A stretch of 64,000 bases of DNA from Nostoc sp. UHCC 0302 (lineage in GTDB: Bacteria; Cyanobacteriota; Cyanobacteriia; Cyanobacteriales; Nostocaceae), in NCBI RefSeq assembly GCF_038096175.1, contig NZ_CP151099.1, forward strand, positions 5,372,001 through 5,436,000, written 5' to 3'. A program made the translations under genes and the position numbers. Of this stretch, positions 8,993 to 18,129 are shown in pieces. The notes beneath the pieces are model-generated. The model saw only the letters and a list, made by a program, of their open reading frames with translations, had not been told where the DNA came from and ran no database searches. Within the stretch, counting starts at the first letter, position 1, and each line of letters starts with the position of its first letter.

Positions 8993-10771
8993 TTAGCTCT
9001 CCTGCTGTTCTACAAGCTGCCACAGCTTGATTGTCTTATCCCTGCTGCCACTTGCAATTAGTTGTGCAACAGGGCTAATAGCAATTGTAGACACTGAGTC
9101 TGCATGACCAGAAAGAGTAATAATCTCTTCTGCTGTGCTTACCCTCCAGAGTTTAATTGTCTTGTCCCAACTTGCACTTATCAGCGTTTCGCCATCGGCG
9201 GTAAAAGCTACAGCCACTACAGACCAGGAATGATCTGAGAGTGTGCTAATTAGCTGACCAGTGCTGACTTTCCATAATTTAATAGTGTTGTCATCACTAC
9301 CTGTCGCCAAAATTTTCCCATCGGGACTAAAAGCGACTGTTAAAACCGTCCATGCATGACCTGAAAGGGTGCTTAACAAGCTATAGCATGGGCGGTTTTT
9401 AAATTCTTTGTCAGAATCTTCAAGTGCAGCTATCTGCCACAAACGAATTGTTCTATCACAACTAGCGCTTGCTAAAAGCTTTCCTTGAGGACTAAACGCC
9501 ACTGAATTTACCTGTAATTTGTGTCCAATCAATGTGCAAATTTCTGTGCCAGTGTTTATATCCCAAAGTTTGATTGTCTTATCCCAACTACCACTAGCGA
9601 GAATTTGCTCATTTGGATGGAAAGCAACAGATTTGACAGCGTGTGAATGTCCGAATAGGGTGCAGATTTCCTCAAATGTCTTGCTGTGCCACAATTTGAT
9701 AGTTTTATCATCGCTAGCTGTTGCCAAAGTTTTTCCATCAGGACTGAAGCTAACTGATTTGACAGCCTGAGAATGTCCCGATAAAGTAGCTAGGATTTTT
9801 TTGCTATTTAAATCCCACAATCTAATTTTTTTATCATTGTTTCCACTAGCTAAAATATTGCCGTCAGGGCTAATAGCAAGGGCATTCACGCTATTCACTC
9901 CAGTAGAATATTCAGTTAAAGTATGCAAGCATTGCCACGGCGGATTTGGAGTTGAGAACTTGAAATCTTCCGTTTTAGATTCCATACCTATTGCTTGCAT
10001 AACTTCATCTGCTGATTGAAAGCGGTGGTTAACAGCATTTTGCAATAGCTTGTTGAGGATTTGTGCTAAGCGATCGCTAACTTTAGTGGTAAGGTATTGT
10101 TGCCAAACCCAGCAATTATTCGCAATATCAAATAAATCAAACGGAGAAATCTGGGTTAGTAGATAAATGCAAGTTACACCCAGGCTATAAAGGTCACTAG
10201 CAAAAACCGCTTTTCCCCTAGTTTGCTCTGGCGCAGCATATTCTGGACTACCAATGCTGATTTCAGTTGTTAGCTGGTCAATTTCTGTAACGATTTTAGC
10301 GCTGCGAAAATCAACTAAGACTAAATCTCCTCTGGTTTCGAGGTTTGGGGAGGATCTACGAATGATATTTTCTGGTTTAATATCACAGTGGATGATGTTG
10401 CGATCGCTCATCAACTTGAGAACTGGCAATAACTCCTTTAAAAGCTGCCAAATCTGACTTTCATCAAAAGCGCCCTCTTCCTCAACCATCTGAGCCAGAT
10501 TTCTACCTGCAATAAACTCCTGCACTAAATAAAAGTGTCCATTCTGCTGGAAACTTGCCAGGAATTTAGGAATTTTAGGATGCTGACCTAACTCCTCAAG
10601 CCATTGCACTTTTTGCTCAAAGGTTTTAGATATTTCATTTTGTAATGATAATTCTTGAATTACGCAAGGAATGGGAGGGAATTTACCTTCATCTACAGCA
10701 AGGAAAGTTTTACCAAATCCTCTTTTACTAATTAACTTAACTAAACGATAAGACTCTTGCAAAAAATTCAC
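8993..10771 (-). CDS. Serine/threonine kinase-like domain fused to a seven-blade WD40 propeller
   Basis: A 592-residue protein. Residues about 8-265 form a Hanks-type kinase fold and residues about 285-590 hold seven WD40 repeats, each ending in (I)KLW or (I)RLW (SDDKTIKLW, SWDKTIKLW and so on), enough for a closed propeller. In the kinase part the catalytic loop is intact (HCDIKPENI, 128-136) and so is GSPEYAAPEQ. However, the glycine loop reads SKRGFGKTFL, the position of the ATP-binding lysine looks like Gln39 (CVIQEL where homologues have CVIKQ) and DFG is DFR (154-156). It may be a weak kinase or a pseudokinase scaffold. It stands alone, transcribed towards PSRP-3. Confidence 0.9.
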   Translation of the reverse strand: MNFLQESYRLVKLISKRGFGKTFLAVDEGKFPPIPCVIQELSLQNEISKTFEQKVQWLEELGQHPKIPKFLASFQQNGHFYLVQEFIAGRNLAQMVEEEGAFDESQIWQLLKELLPVLKLMSDRNIIHCDIKPENIIRRSSPNLETRGDLVLVDFRSAKIVTEIDQLTTEISIGSPEYAAPEQTRGKAVFASDLYSLGVTCIYLLTQISPFDLFDIANNCWVWQQYLTTKVSDRLAQILNKLLQNAVNHRFQSADEVMQAIGMESKTEDFKFSTPNPPWQCLHTLTEYSTGVNSVNALAISPDGNILASGNNDKKIRLWDLNSKKILATLSGHSQAVKSVSFSPDGKTLATASDDKTIKLWHSKTFEEICTLFGHSHAVKSVAFHPNEQILASGSWDKTIKLWDINTGTEICTLIGHKLQVNSVAFSPQGKLLASASCDRTIRLWQIAALEDSDKEFKNRPCYSLLSTLSGHAWTVLTVAFSPDGKILATGSDDNTIKLWKVSTGQLISTLSDHSWSVVAVAFTADGETLISASWDKTIKLWRVSTAEEIITLSGHADSVSTIAISPVAQLIASGSRDKTIKLWQLVEQQES

Positions 10772-10857
10772 AATATGCTTCCGTCATGTATTCTGTATTA
10801 TCTACATCTAATTTTATCTATTCAATTCTGAGTTCAGTTATAGAGTTAGATTCAGTA

Positions 10858-12060
10858 CTACTTTAATTCCAATCTACCTACAACATTTTTCTGCTTTAAG
10901 CTTGTTACTTGGATTGTAGAACCTGCTAATTTTCCTGTATTTGGAGTCCATTCAAAAACTCCGTCACTGGAAGTTTTAGGCGTAATTACTTTAACTAATT
11001 TTGACCCTGTATACAACTCAATTTTAACATTATCAGTTATATTGTCTCTCCACAAAATAAAATAAGGAAAATTTGGTTTAATTGGAATAGTATTTGAGGG
11101 TTGGCTGATGAAAATTTTTCTTGGTTCTTTCGACTCACCTTTTTTCCTAAATCCTAGATAATGCGGTAAGTACCTAACAACTGGATTATCTATCATGTTA
11201 ACAGGTTGCGGCTTAATTAAAGCCCCAGTACGGGGATTAGTAATCAATGTAGAACTGCCACCATCTATTGTAATAATATCCCCTTTTATCCCTAGATTAC
11301 GTAGTAATTCTGCTGCTTCATCTAATGTGGCTTGATGAACAGTTAGTATTAAAATTAATTCATCACCAGGAATGCCATCTTTATTTAATGTACCTATCAC
11401 ATGGTATTTATTTGCTGGATTTTTACCCAGCACTTTAGCAGGATGGTCACCGTAGCTATAAGTTACGAGCGCATTCTGGACGCTTTGTCTATTCAAAGGA
11501 AAACCCGATTTTGGTTCATAGTCAGTAATATAAGCACTTTTATTATTCCAAACCAATGCTTTGAGTTTTATATATTTGTAGTATTCATTTGCTGTGTTAC
11601 TAGAAGGGCCGTATGGGCTACTTCCTCCTGTAATGACTTGACCACTTAACTTTACAGGGAATGCTAGTTGCGTACTTGATTTATATTCTTCAAAAAAAGC
11701 ACAATTTATTAAAGAAAATATTTGCTTACCATAAAGTAGATTATATTCATTCCATACATTAGAAAATGGTTTATTTTGAAAGTAAGGACTGTAAAAATTA
11801 TTTATTTTTTTATAATACTTTCCTTGTTTAGTTCCCATTTCATCTATCTCACCAATGATTTGATCTATCTGTATTTTTCGTAAATCAATTATTTGTAGGT
11901 AAGCTTGATTGCCATTAGTAAGACGGGTTTGGTATAATCCAGCTCCATCAATGATGTCGAGTGGGTGGTATTTACTTGGTGGCGTGAATGCTTGGGCATT
12001 ATGAATAATTATGTTAATGCTCAAGAATAAGAATAAACATATCAATAAAATTTTCTTCAT
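10858..12060 (-). CDS. Secreted phosphodiester glycosidase family protein (NAGPA/DUF2233-like)
   Basis: A 400-residue exported protein: the signal peptide MKKILLICLFLFLSINIIIHNAQA is followed by a domain with the motif GDIITIDGGSSTLI (about residues 285-298), characteristic of the phosphodiester glycosidase superfamily to which the mammalian uncovering enzyme NAGPA belongs. This fold cleaves sugar-1-phosphodiester linkages. The last 80 residues form a beta-rich tail (FILWRDNITDNVKIELYTG, VFEWTPNTGKLAGSTIQVTS), probably an extra immunoglobulin-like module. The natural substrate is unknown. It sits downstream of the terminator of the next gene on the same strand, so it probably has its own promoter. 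Confidence 0.8.
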   Translation of the reverse strand: MKKILLICLFLFLSINIIIHNAQAFTPPSKYHPLDIIDGAGLYQTRLTNGNQAYLQIIDLRKIQIDQIIGEIDEMGTKQGKYYKKINNFYSPYFQNKPFSNVWNEYNLLYGKQIFSLINCAFFEEYKSSTQLAFPVKLSGQVITGGSSPYGPSSNTANEYYKYIKLKALVWNNKSAYITDYEPKSGFPLNRQSVQNALVTYSYGDHPAKVLGKNPANKYHVIGTLNKDGIPGDELILILTVHQATLDEAAELLRNLGIKGDIITIDGGSSTLITNPRTGALIKPQPVNMIDNPVVRYLPHYLGFRKKGESKEPRKIFISQPSNTIPIKPNFPYFILWRDNITDNVKIELYTGSKLVKVITPKTSSDGVFEWTPNTGKLAGSTIQVTSLKQKNVVGRLELK

Positions 12061-12170
12061 CAGTATTAGTCCCAGAACTAAAGTTTTTATTAATACTTAT
12101 TGTCTCCTACCTCCTGGCTTTCTTTGTAAAAATATTGGAATCATAAGGCTATTAGTCTTTCTTCTTTTGC

Positions 12171-12207
12171 AAAAAAATATCCCGTTGTCAGCAAGAAGGA
12201 CAACGGG
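12171..12207 (-). terminator. Rho-independent terminator of the 441-residue gene
   Basis: CCCGTTGTC (12181-12189) and GACAACGGG (12199-12207) form a perfect 9-bp stem. On the minus strand it is followed by ATATTTTTTTG. It lies directly after the stop of the gene at 12238-13563. Confidence 0.88.
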
Positions 12208-12237
12208 AGTATATAAAATTTTCAATAATTCTATAAA

Positions 12238-13563
12238 CTATCGATAGGCGACTTGTGGCCCTGCCCAAATTTCTGTAACCTTTTTACCAAAAATAATAGG
12301 CTGATCGTCGTCTGTTATTGTATTTACAGTTTTGCCATCATTAGTAACTTTTACCAAAGGCCAGTTTTCCTCGCCCAATTCACCCGCACGAAACAGTACA
12401 TGATCTGGTTCGCTTTTACTCCAACCTAATAATATGGCAATCTTCTCATGCTCATTTTCTGTCTGAGCAGGAGCAACAGTATTGGCATGGTTTTTTTGCC
12501 GATCCCAAATCACTGCATGATCTGTAGAATCGCCTGTGTTAAATATCCCTTCAAATTTTCGTGCCAAAAAGCGATCGCCTTTTTTCGACCAGCTAACAGG
12601 AACTAATACTCCAATTGTCCCAGTTGCATCGTTTTCTGCTGAAGATACCGTTTTTAAGTTTAATAGAGGATCTTTAACAGGATTAGTTGAAGCCATCACC
12701 CACAACTTCTTAGTTTGCATATCTTGTACAAACAGAACACTAGTGACACGGCTGTTGTACATTTGGGGTTTTACTTCTAGTTGCACCCGACTATAAACTG
12801 CATATTTACCATCAGGAGAAATAACAGGTACACTCCGGTAGTAGCGTACTCCAGAAGCACCTTTGGAACCAATAGCCTCTTGAGTAGTTGTGATCCATTT
12901 CCAAGGAATAGGATGAGGACTTCCTAGTGGATCTGTTTGTTCTACTTCAGCTCCATCACGTGGTTCAGTAACAGGTGTCTCTATTATGATTGGTGGTGAT
13001 GTTTTTTGAGTTGGTGCAAGTTCAACTGCTGCCAATTCATTTGCTAGTTTTACTCTAGCCTGAGAATTTCTTTCTTTTTTCAAAGATTGGACTTTACTAG
13101 CCTTTAATTTTTGCACTAAATTCTGTTGACTGACAGAGACATCTGGTAATGGTGCAAGTTCAACAGCTGCTAATGGATCGATTCCAGGCAGATTGCTGCT
13201 TGACAGAGAACTATCTGCTTTAGAATAATTTTCTTTTGCCAAAGACTCAATTTTATCTACTGATAATACTTGCGGTTTATTAACAGCAGCGATTTCTTTT
13301 GGCACAGAATCAAATTCTTCTTTTGACGAGTTGATTTGATCCGTTGTTATTATTTCACCTACATTAGGTTCCTTGCCACCAGCCACCTCTTTCGACACAG
13401 AGTCTGATTCTCCAGTCACAGAAGTAATCTTTACTACTTGAGATTTTGCTGAGCTAGAGCTACCCGATGCCGCAAGTAAGGGTGCAATTAATATTACAAC
13501 GACAAAGTATTTAAGAAATGGTTGGGCGCGGAACCATCCTGATAGCAAAAGGGGTTTAAGCAT
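12238..13563 (-). CDS. Exported or membrane-anchored protein of unknown function
   Basis: A 441-residue protein I do not recognise. The N-terminus (MLKPLLLSGWFRAQPFLKYFVVVILIAPLLAASG) has one hydrophobic segment at about residues 18-33, so it is secreted or anchored. Residues about 35-215 are low-complexity, Ser/Lys/Glu rich and contain an internal repeat (AAVELAPLP at about 127 and AAVELAPTQ at about 177). The C-terminal half (about 220-441) has beta-propeller-like pieces such as VISPDGKYAVYSRVQLEV and VPVSWSKKGDRFLARKFEG, recalling TolB/PD40 repeats. A strong terminator follows it. The upstream side is the long repeat-bearing gap before fmt. Confidence 0.75.
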   Translation of the reverse strand: MLKPLLLSGWFRAQPFLKYFVVVILIAPLLAASGSSSSAKSQVVKITSVTGESDSVSKEVAGGKEPNVGEIITTDQINSSKEEFDSVPKEIAAVNKPQVLSVDKIESLAKENYSKADSSLSSSNLPGIDPLAAVELAPLPDVSVSQQNLVQKLKASKVQSLKKERNSQARVKLANELAAVELAPTQKTSPPIIIETPVTEPRDGAEVEQTDPLGSPHPIPWKWITTTQEAIGSKGASGVRYYRSVPVISPDGKYAVYSRVQLEVKPQMYNSRVTSVLFVQDMQTKKLWVMASTNPVKDPLLNLKTVSSAENDATGTIGVLVPVSWSKKGDRFLARKFEGIFNTGDSTDHAVIWDRQKNHANTVAPAQTENEHEKIAILLGWSKSEPDHVLFRAGELGEENWPLVKVTNDGKTVNTITDDDQPIIFGKKVTEIWAGPQVAYR

Positions 13564-14339
13564 TTGTAGGGTCTCTATAGGGGCGATCGCTGTGTGAGGA
13601 GCAATGCCTATACAACAATGGAACAGGCTATGATTTCTATGTATAAAAAAACTAAAAGTCTTGAGATTTTAACACTCAACTTTTAGTACTATCACTTAAT
13701 GTAAGTACCATTAATTACACCTGCTACTTGCAAGTTTGCCGTATATTTTTACACTAGTACGTCAGTATAGTAAGTATGCAGATAACTCAGCAATTACTGC
13801 ACGATAGAAACTGCTAACCTTAAACCCAACCATCCTAAAAATAGGTATTGGCACAAGGACTATTAAGGCTCACTTTTAGCCTACTAATACTGGCGAGCGA
13901 AGAATTCAAATGGCAGAACTGTTGTAAATTGCTTTAGCAGTAGCTGACCCGCAGAAAGCGCGTCAGTTTGTGTAATGCTACAACAGCACCGACCCTGATA
14001 AACCTTAGACGTGAGGCGTTACTTTAAAAGTTGGGAAAGCGGACGCTAATACATAATACTCAAAAAGTATCAGTGTCATCCACTAAAGATAGAAATTGCA
14101 ATCTTCAGTAAAATAAATAAAAAGATAGCAATGCTATTTTAAGAGACACAACTGCACTTAGCCCCAATCCCAGAGAGAATTTTTAACGAAATTAGCAGGT
14201 AGATGACTTAGCGGTTTGTCACAAGACATTACCGAAGGAATCGATTCACCTGAATTAGATACAGTTTCTACTGACCCCTTCGACTGCCAGCCTAATTAAA
14301 AGTATATCAAGTGCCTTTTGGTTTCACAAATACTAAATT

Positions 14340-14402
14340 GGGGACTGGGGACTGGGGACTGGGGACTGGGGACTGGGGACTGGGGACTGGGGACTGGGGA
14401 CT
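14340..14402. repeat. Nine perfect copies of the heptamer GGGGACT
   Basis: 63 bases, exactly nine uninterrupted units, followed by a degenerate tail. It is the CCCCAGT-type STRR family of heterocystous cyanobacteria. An open frame crosses it but encodes only GLGTGDW repeats and is not taken as a gene. Confidence 0.93.
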
Positions 14403-14499
14403 GGGGGAGAGATGGGAGAAAGAGCTAATAGTTCTTAACTCTAACTTCAAATTGTCGTTGAGTCAGTTGTCAGTTATTAGGAGCGCACTTACTATAAAC

Positions 14500-14735
14500 T
14501 AATCACCCTTGCGGGTAAGCGCAAAACGCAGCAAGGCGAACGCCAGTCGTTCATGGGAGAAACCCTCAAACGCTTGCGGACTCGCTCTAAGCGTACCACT
14601 TCCTTGCGGGACGCTGCGCGTTAACGGAGCTTTCGCTTTAGCGATACGTGGAAGCAAGCACGCGTTAGCGTCTCTTCGAGAAGGCTTGACGCTGCGCTAG
14701 TGCTAAGGGAGAAGACTGTGCTGGCTCACTAACGA
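14500..14735. repeat. Cluster of GC-rich imperfect palindromes
   Basis: The block has much higher GC than its flanks. It contains short foldable pieces such as CTTTCGCTTTAGCG, CACGCGTTAGCG and TCTCTTCGAGAAGG. The last is a degenerate relative of the TCTCGTAGAGAAG repeat found intact at 33528, 35693 and 46556. It looks like several intergenic palindromic repeats stacked together. The open frame across it encodes low-quality sequence and is rejected as a gene. Confidence 0.6.
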
Positions 14736-14745
14736 CTAATGACTA

Positions 14746-15750
14746 ATGAAAATTGTATTCTTTGGTACTCCTGATTTTGCCGTCCCAACTCTGGAAAAGT
14801 TATTAAATAATTCAGAATTTGAAGTGTTGGCAGTTGTCACCCAACCAGATAAACGCCGAGAACGCGGAAATAAACTTACTCCTTCTCCAGTAAAAACTTT
14901 TGCCGCCACGCATAACTTGCCAGTATGGCAACCGCAGCGGGTGAAAAAGAACACTGAAACATTAACCCAACTCAAACAATCAGACGCAGATGTATTTGTT
15001 GTAGTCGCCTATGGACAGATTTTGTCACAAAAAATCTTAAACATCCCAAAGCTGGGTTGCATTAATCTGCATGGCTCGATTTTACCCAAATATCGAGGTG
15101 CAGCACCGATTCAGTGGTGCTTATATAACGGCGAGAAGGAGACGGGGATCACAACAATGTTAATGGATGCAGGGATGGATACAGGGGCAATGCTCCTCAA
15201 AGCTACTACATCCATTGGGTTGCTAGAAAATGCCCAAGATTTATCTGAAAGGCTAGCTGTAATCGGTGCAGATTTGTTGGTAGAAACGCTGTTGAAGTTG
15301 GAACGCAAAGAAGTTGAAGCAGTACCTCAAGATAATTCAGAAGCTACTTATGCACCTTTGATTGAAAAACAGGATTATGGGTTGGATTGGTCAAAAACTG
15401 CTGTCCAATTACACAATCAAATTAGAGGCTTTTATCCTAACTGCACTGCTACGTTTCGTAACAAACCTCTAAAAATTACTGCTTCTGCTCCCTTGGGTTT
15501 TACTGATGGTTACGAGCTACCAGCAGAATTAGAAAAAATAACTCATAAATTGCCTAATTTGTCAACTCTATCAGGCAGCCCTGGAGAAGTGGTGAGCATT
15601 ATCAAGGGAATTGGAGCGATCGCCCAAACTGGGGAAGGTTTTTTGCTGTTGCGCGAGGTTCAGCTAGCTGGTAAACGTCCCCAGTCAGGTTGGGATTTTG
15701 TTAATGGTTCCCGCTTGACCGTAGGAGAGGTATTTGGTAATGGGAGCTAG
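14746..15750 (+). CDS. fmt: Methionyl-tRNA formyltransferase
   Basis: Fmt transfers a formyl group from 10-formyl-tetrahydrofolate to Met-tRNA(fMet), making the initiator tRNA. The N-terminal Rossmann domain starts [20 protein letters not shown]. The catalytic loop [18 protein letters not shown] and the downstream [17 protein letters not shown] motif are complete. The C-terminal OB-fold domain follows (about residues 210-334). Length 334 is usual. The ATG sits inside an ACTAATG ACTAATG heptamer repeat with no clear Shine-Dalgarno sequence. The gene converges with the DUF6464-like gene. Confidence 0.96.
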   Translation: MKIVFFGTPDFAVPTLEKLLNNSEFEVLAVVTQPDKRRERGNKLTPSPVKTFAATHNLPVWQPQRVKKNTETLTQLKQSDADVFVVVAYGQILSQKILNIPKLGCINLHGSILPKYRGAAPIQWCLYNGEKETGITTMLMDAGMDTGAMLLKATTSIGLLENAQDLSERLAVIGADLLVETLLKLERKEVEAVPQDNSEATYAPLIEKQDYGLDWSKTAVQLHNQIRGFYPNCTATFRNKPLKITASAPLGFTDGYELPAELEKITHKLPNLSTLSGSPGEVVSIIKGIGAIAQTGEGFLLLREVQLAGKRPQSGWDFVNGSRLTVGEVFGNGS

Positions 15751-15790
15751 AAGAGTGGGGGAGTGGAAGAGGGGATCAGGAGAATAACTC

Positions 15791-16219
15791 TTAACTTCTG
15801 TCTCCTGACTTGTGACTCCTGTCTCCTGTCTCCTGACTTGTGACTCCCGTTTCCTGAATTTTGACTTCCAAGTTTTCATAGAAGCGACAGGATTTGCACG
15901 GCCCATCTGGACTGACTGCACAGCGAATGATTTCTGAATGAGCGTTATATCTACAGGTGGCATCGCCAATTACCCAACGTCCGTCTATTAAGCTTTTTTC
16001 GGCTGGACGTTTAGCAGACTGCACGTAAATAGCAATATTGTGTAAGCGGTAGCGTCCTGCTTTAAATTGATATCTGTGGCGGCGCTCTAAAACTGCGTAA
16101 GTTTTACCTTGAAAATCCAGATAATTTCCGGGTTGAGGTGTCCAATCAAGTCGCACCCTACCAAGGGACTGACGGGGATGTGTCAGAATCACCTCAGTTT
16201 GTAAAGAGTCTGGTTCCAT
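15791..16219 (-). CDS. DUF6464-like cyanobacterial protein with a repeat-encoded tail
   Basis: A 142-residue protein. Residues 1 to about 116 (MEPDSLQTEVILTHPRQSLG ... PCKSCRFYE) form a compact domain that I recognise as a conserved cyanobacterial family, probably DUF6464. It has four Cys residues near the end (ATCRY, IRCAV, PCKSCRF), suggesting a small metal-binding or disulfide site. Residues about 117-142 (KIQETGVTSQETGDRSHKSG) are translated from a TCCTGACTTGTGACTCC-type tandem repeat, so the original stop was probably near FYE. The function is unknown. It converges with fmt, with a 40-bp gap. Confidence 0.75.
   Translation of the reverse strand: MEPDSLQTEVILTHPRQSLGRVRLDWTPQPGNYLDFQGKTYAVLERRHRYQFKAGRYRLHNIAIYVQSAKRPAEKSLIDGRWVIGDATCRYNAHSEIIRCAVSPDGPCKSCRFYENLEVKIQETGVTSQETGDRSHKSGDRS
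15796..15870. repeat. Tandem repeat of CTCCTGACTTGTGACTCCTGT type running into a gene
   Basis: Imperfect units built from TCCTGTC, TCCTGACT and TGTGACT heptamers. The array encodes the C-terminal tail of the minus-strand DUF6464-like protein and reaches within about 50 bp of the fmt stop. Confidence 0.75.
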
Positions 16220-16537
16220 AAGCTTATGTTATTTGATTTACATTATAAGGATGGTATCGCGATAGCTTACTCTAGCCTACCGAATTTAGATTACAATTAG
16301 TGGCTCACGCTTATTTGCTTGCTATAAATTTGAATACAGCGATCGCTCTTTAGCATACCCAGTTATTTCACAACGTTGTTTGAGCGATTTACAAACTCTC
16401 TGTAATTTAAGCCAAGCAGATAGCGATCGCTTTTTCTCCAAATGGGTTGAAAACTTAATTAATAAATGCAGATATTAAAGTGCTGATTGTTACACAAATC
16501 TTTTGCTGTTTTAATATAACTGCCATACTTTATAATC

Positions 16538-17224
16538 ATGCGTCGCCAAATTATCCTTGGTCTTGGTGCTGTTGCATTATCCTTAGCACTCAAAGATTTA
16601 TACAAACCTGAAGCCAAAGAAAAGCAAATAGCACCTGTAAAACAACCTCAAAAATCTCCAGCCACAAGCGAGGAAAGTTTAGCTTCAGACTCTGCAATTA
16701 ATGTTTCTGCTAGTTCTAAAGCTGCAATTTGGTCTTTTCTTCAACAAGGTAGAGGGTATGTAGTGCTAATGCGTCATGCTTTAGCACCAGGAATTGGTGA
16801 TCCGCCTGAATTTCGACTTAATGATTGCTCTACGCAACGAAACTTATCGGATGAAGGTAGAAAACAAGCAGTACGAACCGGAAAAGCTTTTAAAAGCAGG
16901 AATATTCCAGTTGCTAGAGTTTTATCAAGCCAGTGGTGTCGTTGTTTGGAGACTGCAAAACTAATGAATATAGGCGCAGTTGAGCCTTTTGCACCTCTAA
17001 ATTCGTTCTTCCTAAATCAGACAACAGAATCGAAACAAACTGCACAAGTGCGTCAGTTCATATTGAATAACCGTAATACTCGCGGTGTAGTTGTGATGAT
17101 TACACACGAAGTTAATATTACAGCGATCGCCCGCGATTATTACCTGAAATCTGGAGAATCAGTTGTTGTACGAGCGAAAGCAAAAAACCAAATAGAGGTG
17201 GTTGGACAAATTAAAGCTTTCTAA
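16538..17224 (+). CDS. Exported histidine phosphatase superfamily protein
   Basis: A 228-residue member of the phosphoglycerate mutase-like (branch 1 histidine phosphatase) superfamily. The phosphohistidine motif is LMRHALAPGIGDPPEFRLND (RHA instead of RHG), the Arg of the phosphate pocket is in SSQWCRCLETAKLM, and the second His is in MITHEVNITAI. The N-terminus MRRQIILGLGAVALSLAL followed by a polar linker suggests export or membrane anchoring. This subgroup with the DCSTQRNLSDEGR motif is widespread in bacteria but its substrate is not settled. The stop lies 30 bp from the convergent RHH-Mop gene. Confidence 0.85.
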   Translation: MRRQIILGLGAVALSLALKDLYKPEAKEKQIAPVKQPQKSPATSEESLASDSAINVSASSKAAIWSFLQQGRGYVVLMRHALAPGIGDPPEFRLNDCSTQRNLSDEGRKQAVRTGKAFKSRNIPVARVLSSQWCRCLETAKLMNIGAVEPFAPLNSFFLNQTTESKQTAQVRQFILNNRNTRGVVVMITHEVNITAIARDYYLKSGESVVVRAKAKNQIEVVGQIKAF

Positions 17225-17254
17225 ATTTTACATTTTAAATTCTTGCTTCACTTT

Positions 17255-17692
17255 CTATTCTCTGGCAATAACTATATCGTTAGATTTAATAACTGCATAA
17301 GCTTCTATACCTTCAGCCAGTTCTAATTCTTCTGCTGATACTCTGGTAATCATTGAGGTTAGCTCAACTTTGTGAACAATCTCTAGTGTTACCTCAGTAT
17401 TAACTGCGCCTATAGTCACTCGTTTGACTACTCCTTTAAGGACATTACGAGAGCTAACTTTTAATGGTTTATTTTGACTATTAATTTTTTTCTCGGTTGT
17501 GTAAGTATCCTCTTTGACATCTTGTTTAGTTGGTAATGATGTTGTTACTGAAGAGTCTTTATTTAAACCACGTACTAGTTCTCTGAGAATCTCAGTTTTG
17601 GTGCGCTGAGACTGCTGGCAGAATTCTTCGAGAATCTTCCGCTCCTCTTCAGATGTTTGAAATGTGACCCATCCTTGTTCTTTTCTTGGCAT
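17255..17692 (-). CDS. Ribbon-helix-helix domain fused to a molybdopterin-binding (Mop/TOBE) domain
   Basis: A 145-residue two-domain protein. Residues 1 to about 46 (WVTFQTSEEERKILEEFCQQ ... KTEILRELVRGL) look like a CopG/Arc-type ribbon-helix-helix DNA-binding domain. Residues about 78-145 form a Mop domain (SSRNVLKGVVKRVTIGAVNT, EAYAVIKSNDIVIA), which binds molybdate or tungstate in Mop proteins and in ModE/ModC TOBE domains. A flexible polar linker joins them. I infer a molybdate-responsive repressor. A perfect palindrome lies immediately upstream of the start codon. No molybdate transporter gene is nearby. Confidence 0.85.
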   Translation of the reverse strand: MPRKEQGWVTFQTSEEERKILEEFCQQSQRTKTEILRELVRGLNKDSSVTTSLPTKQDVKEDTYTTEKKINSQNKPLKVSSRNVLKGVVKRVTIGAVNTEVTLEIVHKVELTSMITRVSAEELELAEGIEAYAVIKSNDIVIARE

Positions 17693-17697
17693 ATTTT

Positions 17698-17714
17698 TAC
17701 CAAAAATTTTGGTA
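17698..17714 (-). promoter_or_regulatory. Perfect 17-bp palindrome at the RHH-Mop start: candidate operator
   Basis: TACCAAAAATTTTGGTA is symmetric about its central base and ends five bases before the ATG of the RHH-Mop gene, where a Shine-Dalgarno sequence would be expected. A further half-site (TTGGTAAAAT on the minus strand) lies at about 17736-17746. RHH repressors usually bind such symmetric or tandem half-sites, so autoregulation is plausible. Confidence 0.55.
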
Positions 17715-18129
17715 TAAGTTAGTAATATTGATATGATTTTACCAAGTGTTAATCTTGCGAAGTAGGATCTATATAAGCACGGTTTGCCTACAAATGTAAG
17801 ACGAATTCTTCTTTGGTAGAGTAATTAAAATAAAAAAGTGCTAGCCCTCGTGAAGCAAAGCTTTTGGGGTATATTCACTTGAGGCGATCGCTCTTTGTAA
17901 TTCCAGACAGAAAAGTATACCCTGATAGCTCTGCATAGAAAAGCTTACTCAGAATGCTAGACAATTGAGGTTTTCAGATGTAATTATACTTTCCCTTTAC
18001 GCAGTTTTGCTTGCCTTCTTTTCATCAGCAAAGCAGTCATGCTGGGTTCGGGCTACTGGTTAGTATACATATTCGTAATATTTAATTGCTAATTTGTAAT
18101 TAGTATTTACTTACTACTAAATTTGAAAT
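17715..18129. other. 415-bp gap without a gene
   Basis: Beyond the half-site near 17740 I see only AT-rich sequence with one HIP1 site and no gene, long repeat or clear terminator. Confidence 0.55.

Larger units (their letters stand above)
13564..14745. other. 1.2-kb gap without a gene, carrying repeats
   Basis: No convincing gene is seen on either strand. The left 770 bp are AT-rich and featureless. A nine-copy GGGGACT array lies at 14340-14402 and a block of imperfect palindromes at about 14500-14735. The last bases before fmt are ACTAATG heptamers. Confidence 0.7.

Noticed and set aside
14311-14700. Two open frames of about 63 codons before fmt
   Set aside because: Built entirely from the GGGGACT array and the GC-rich palindrome block.
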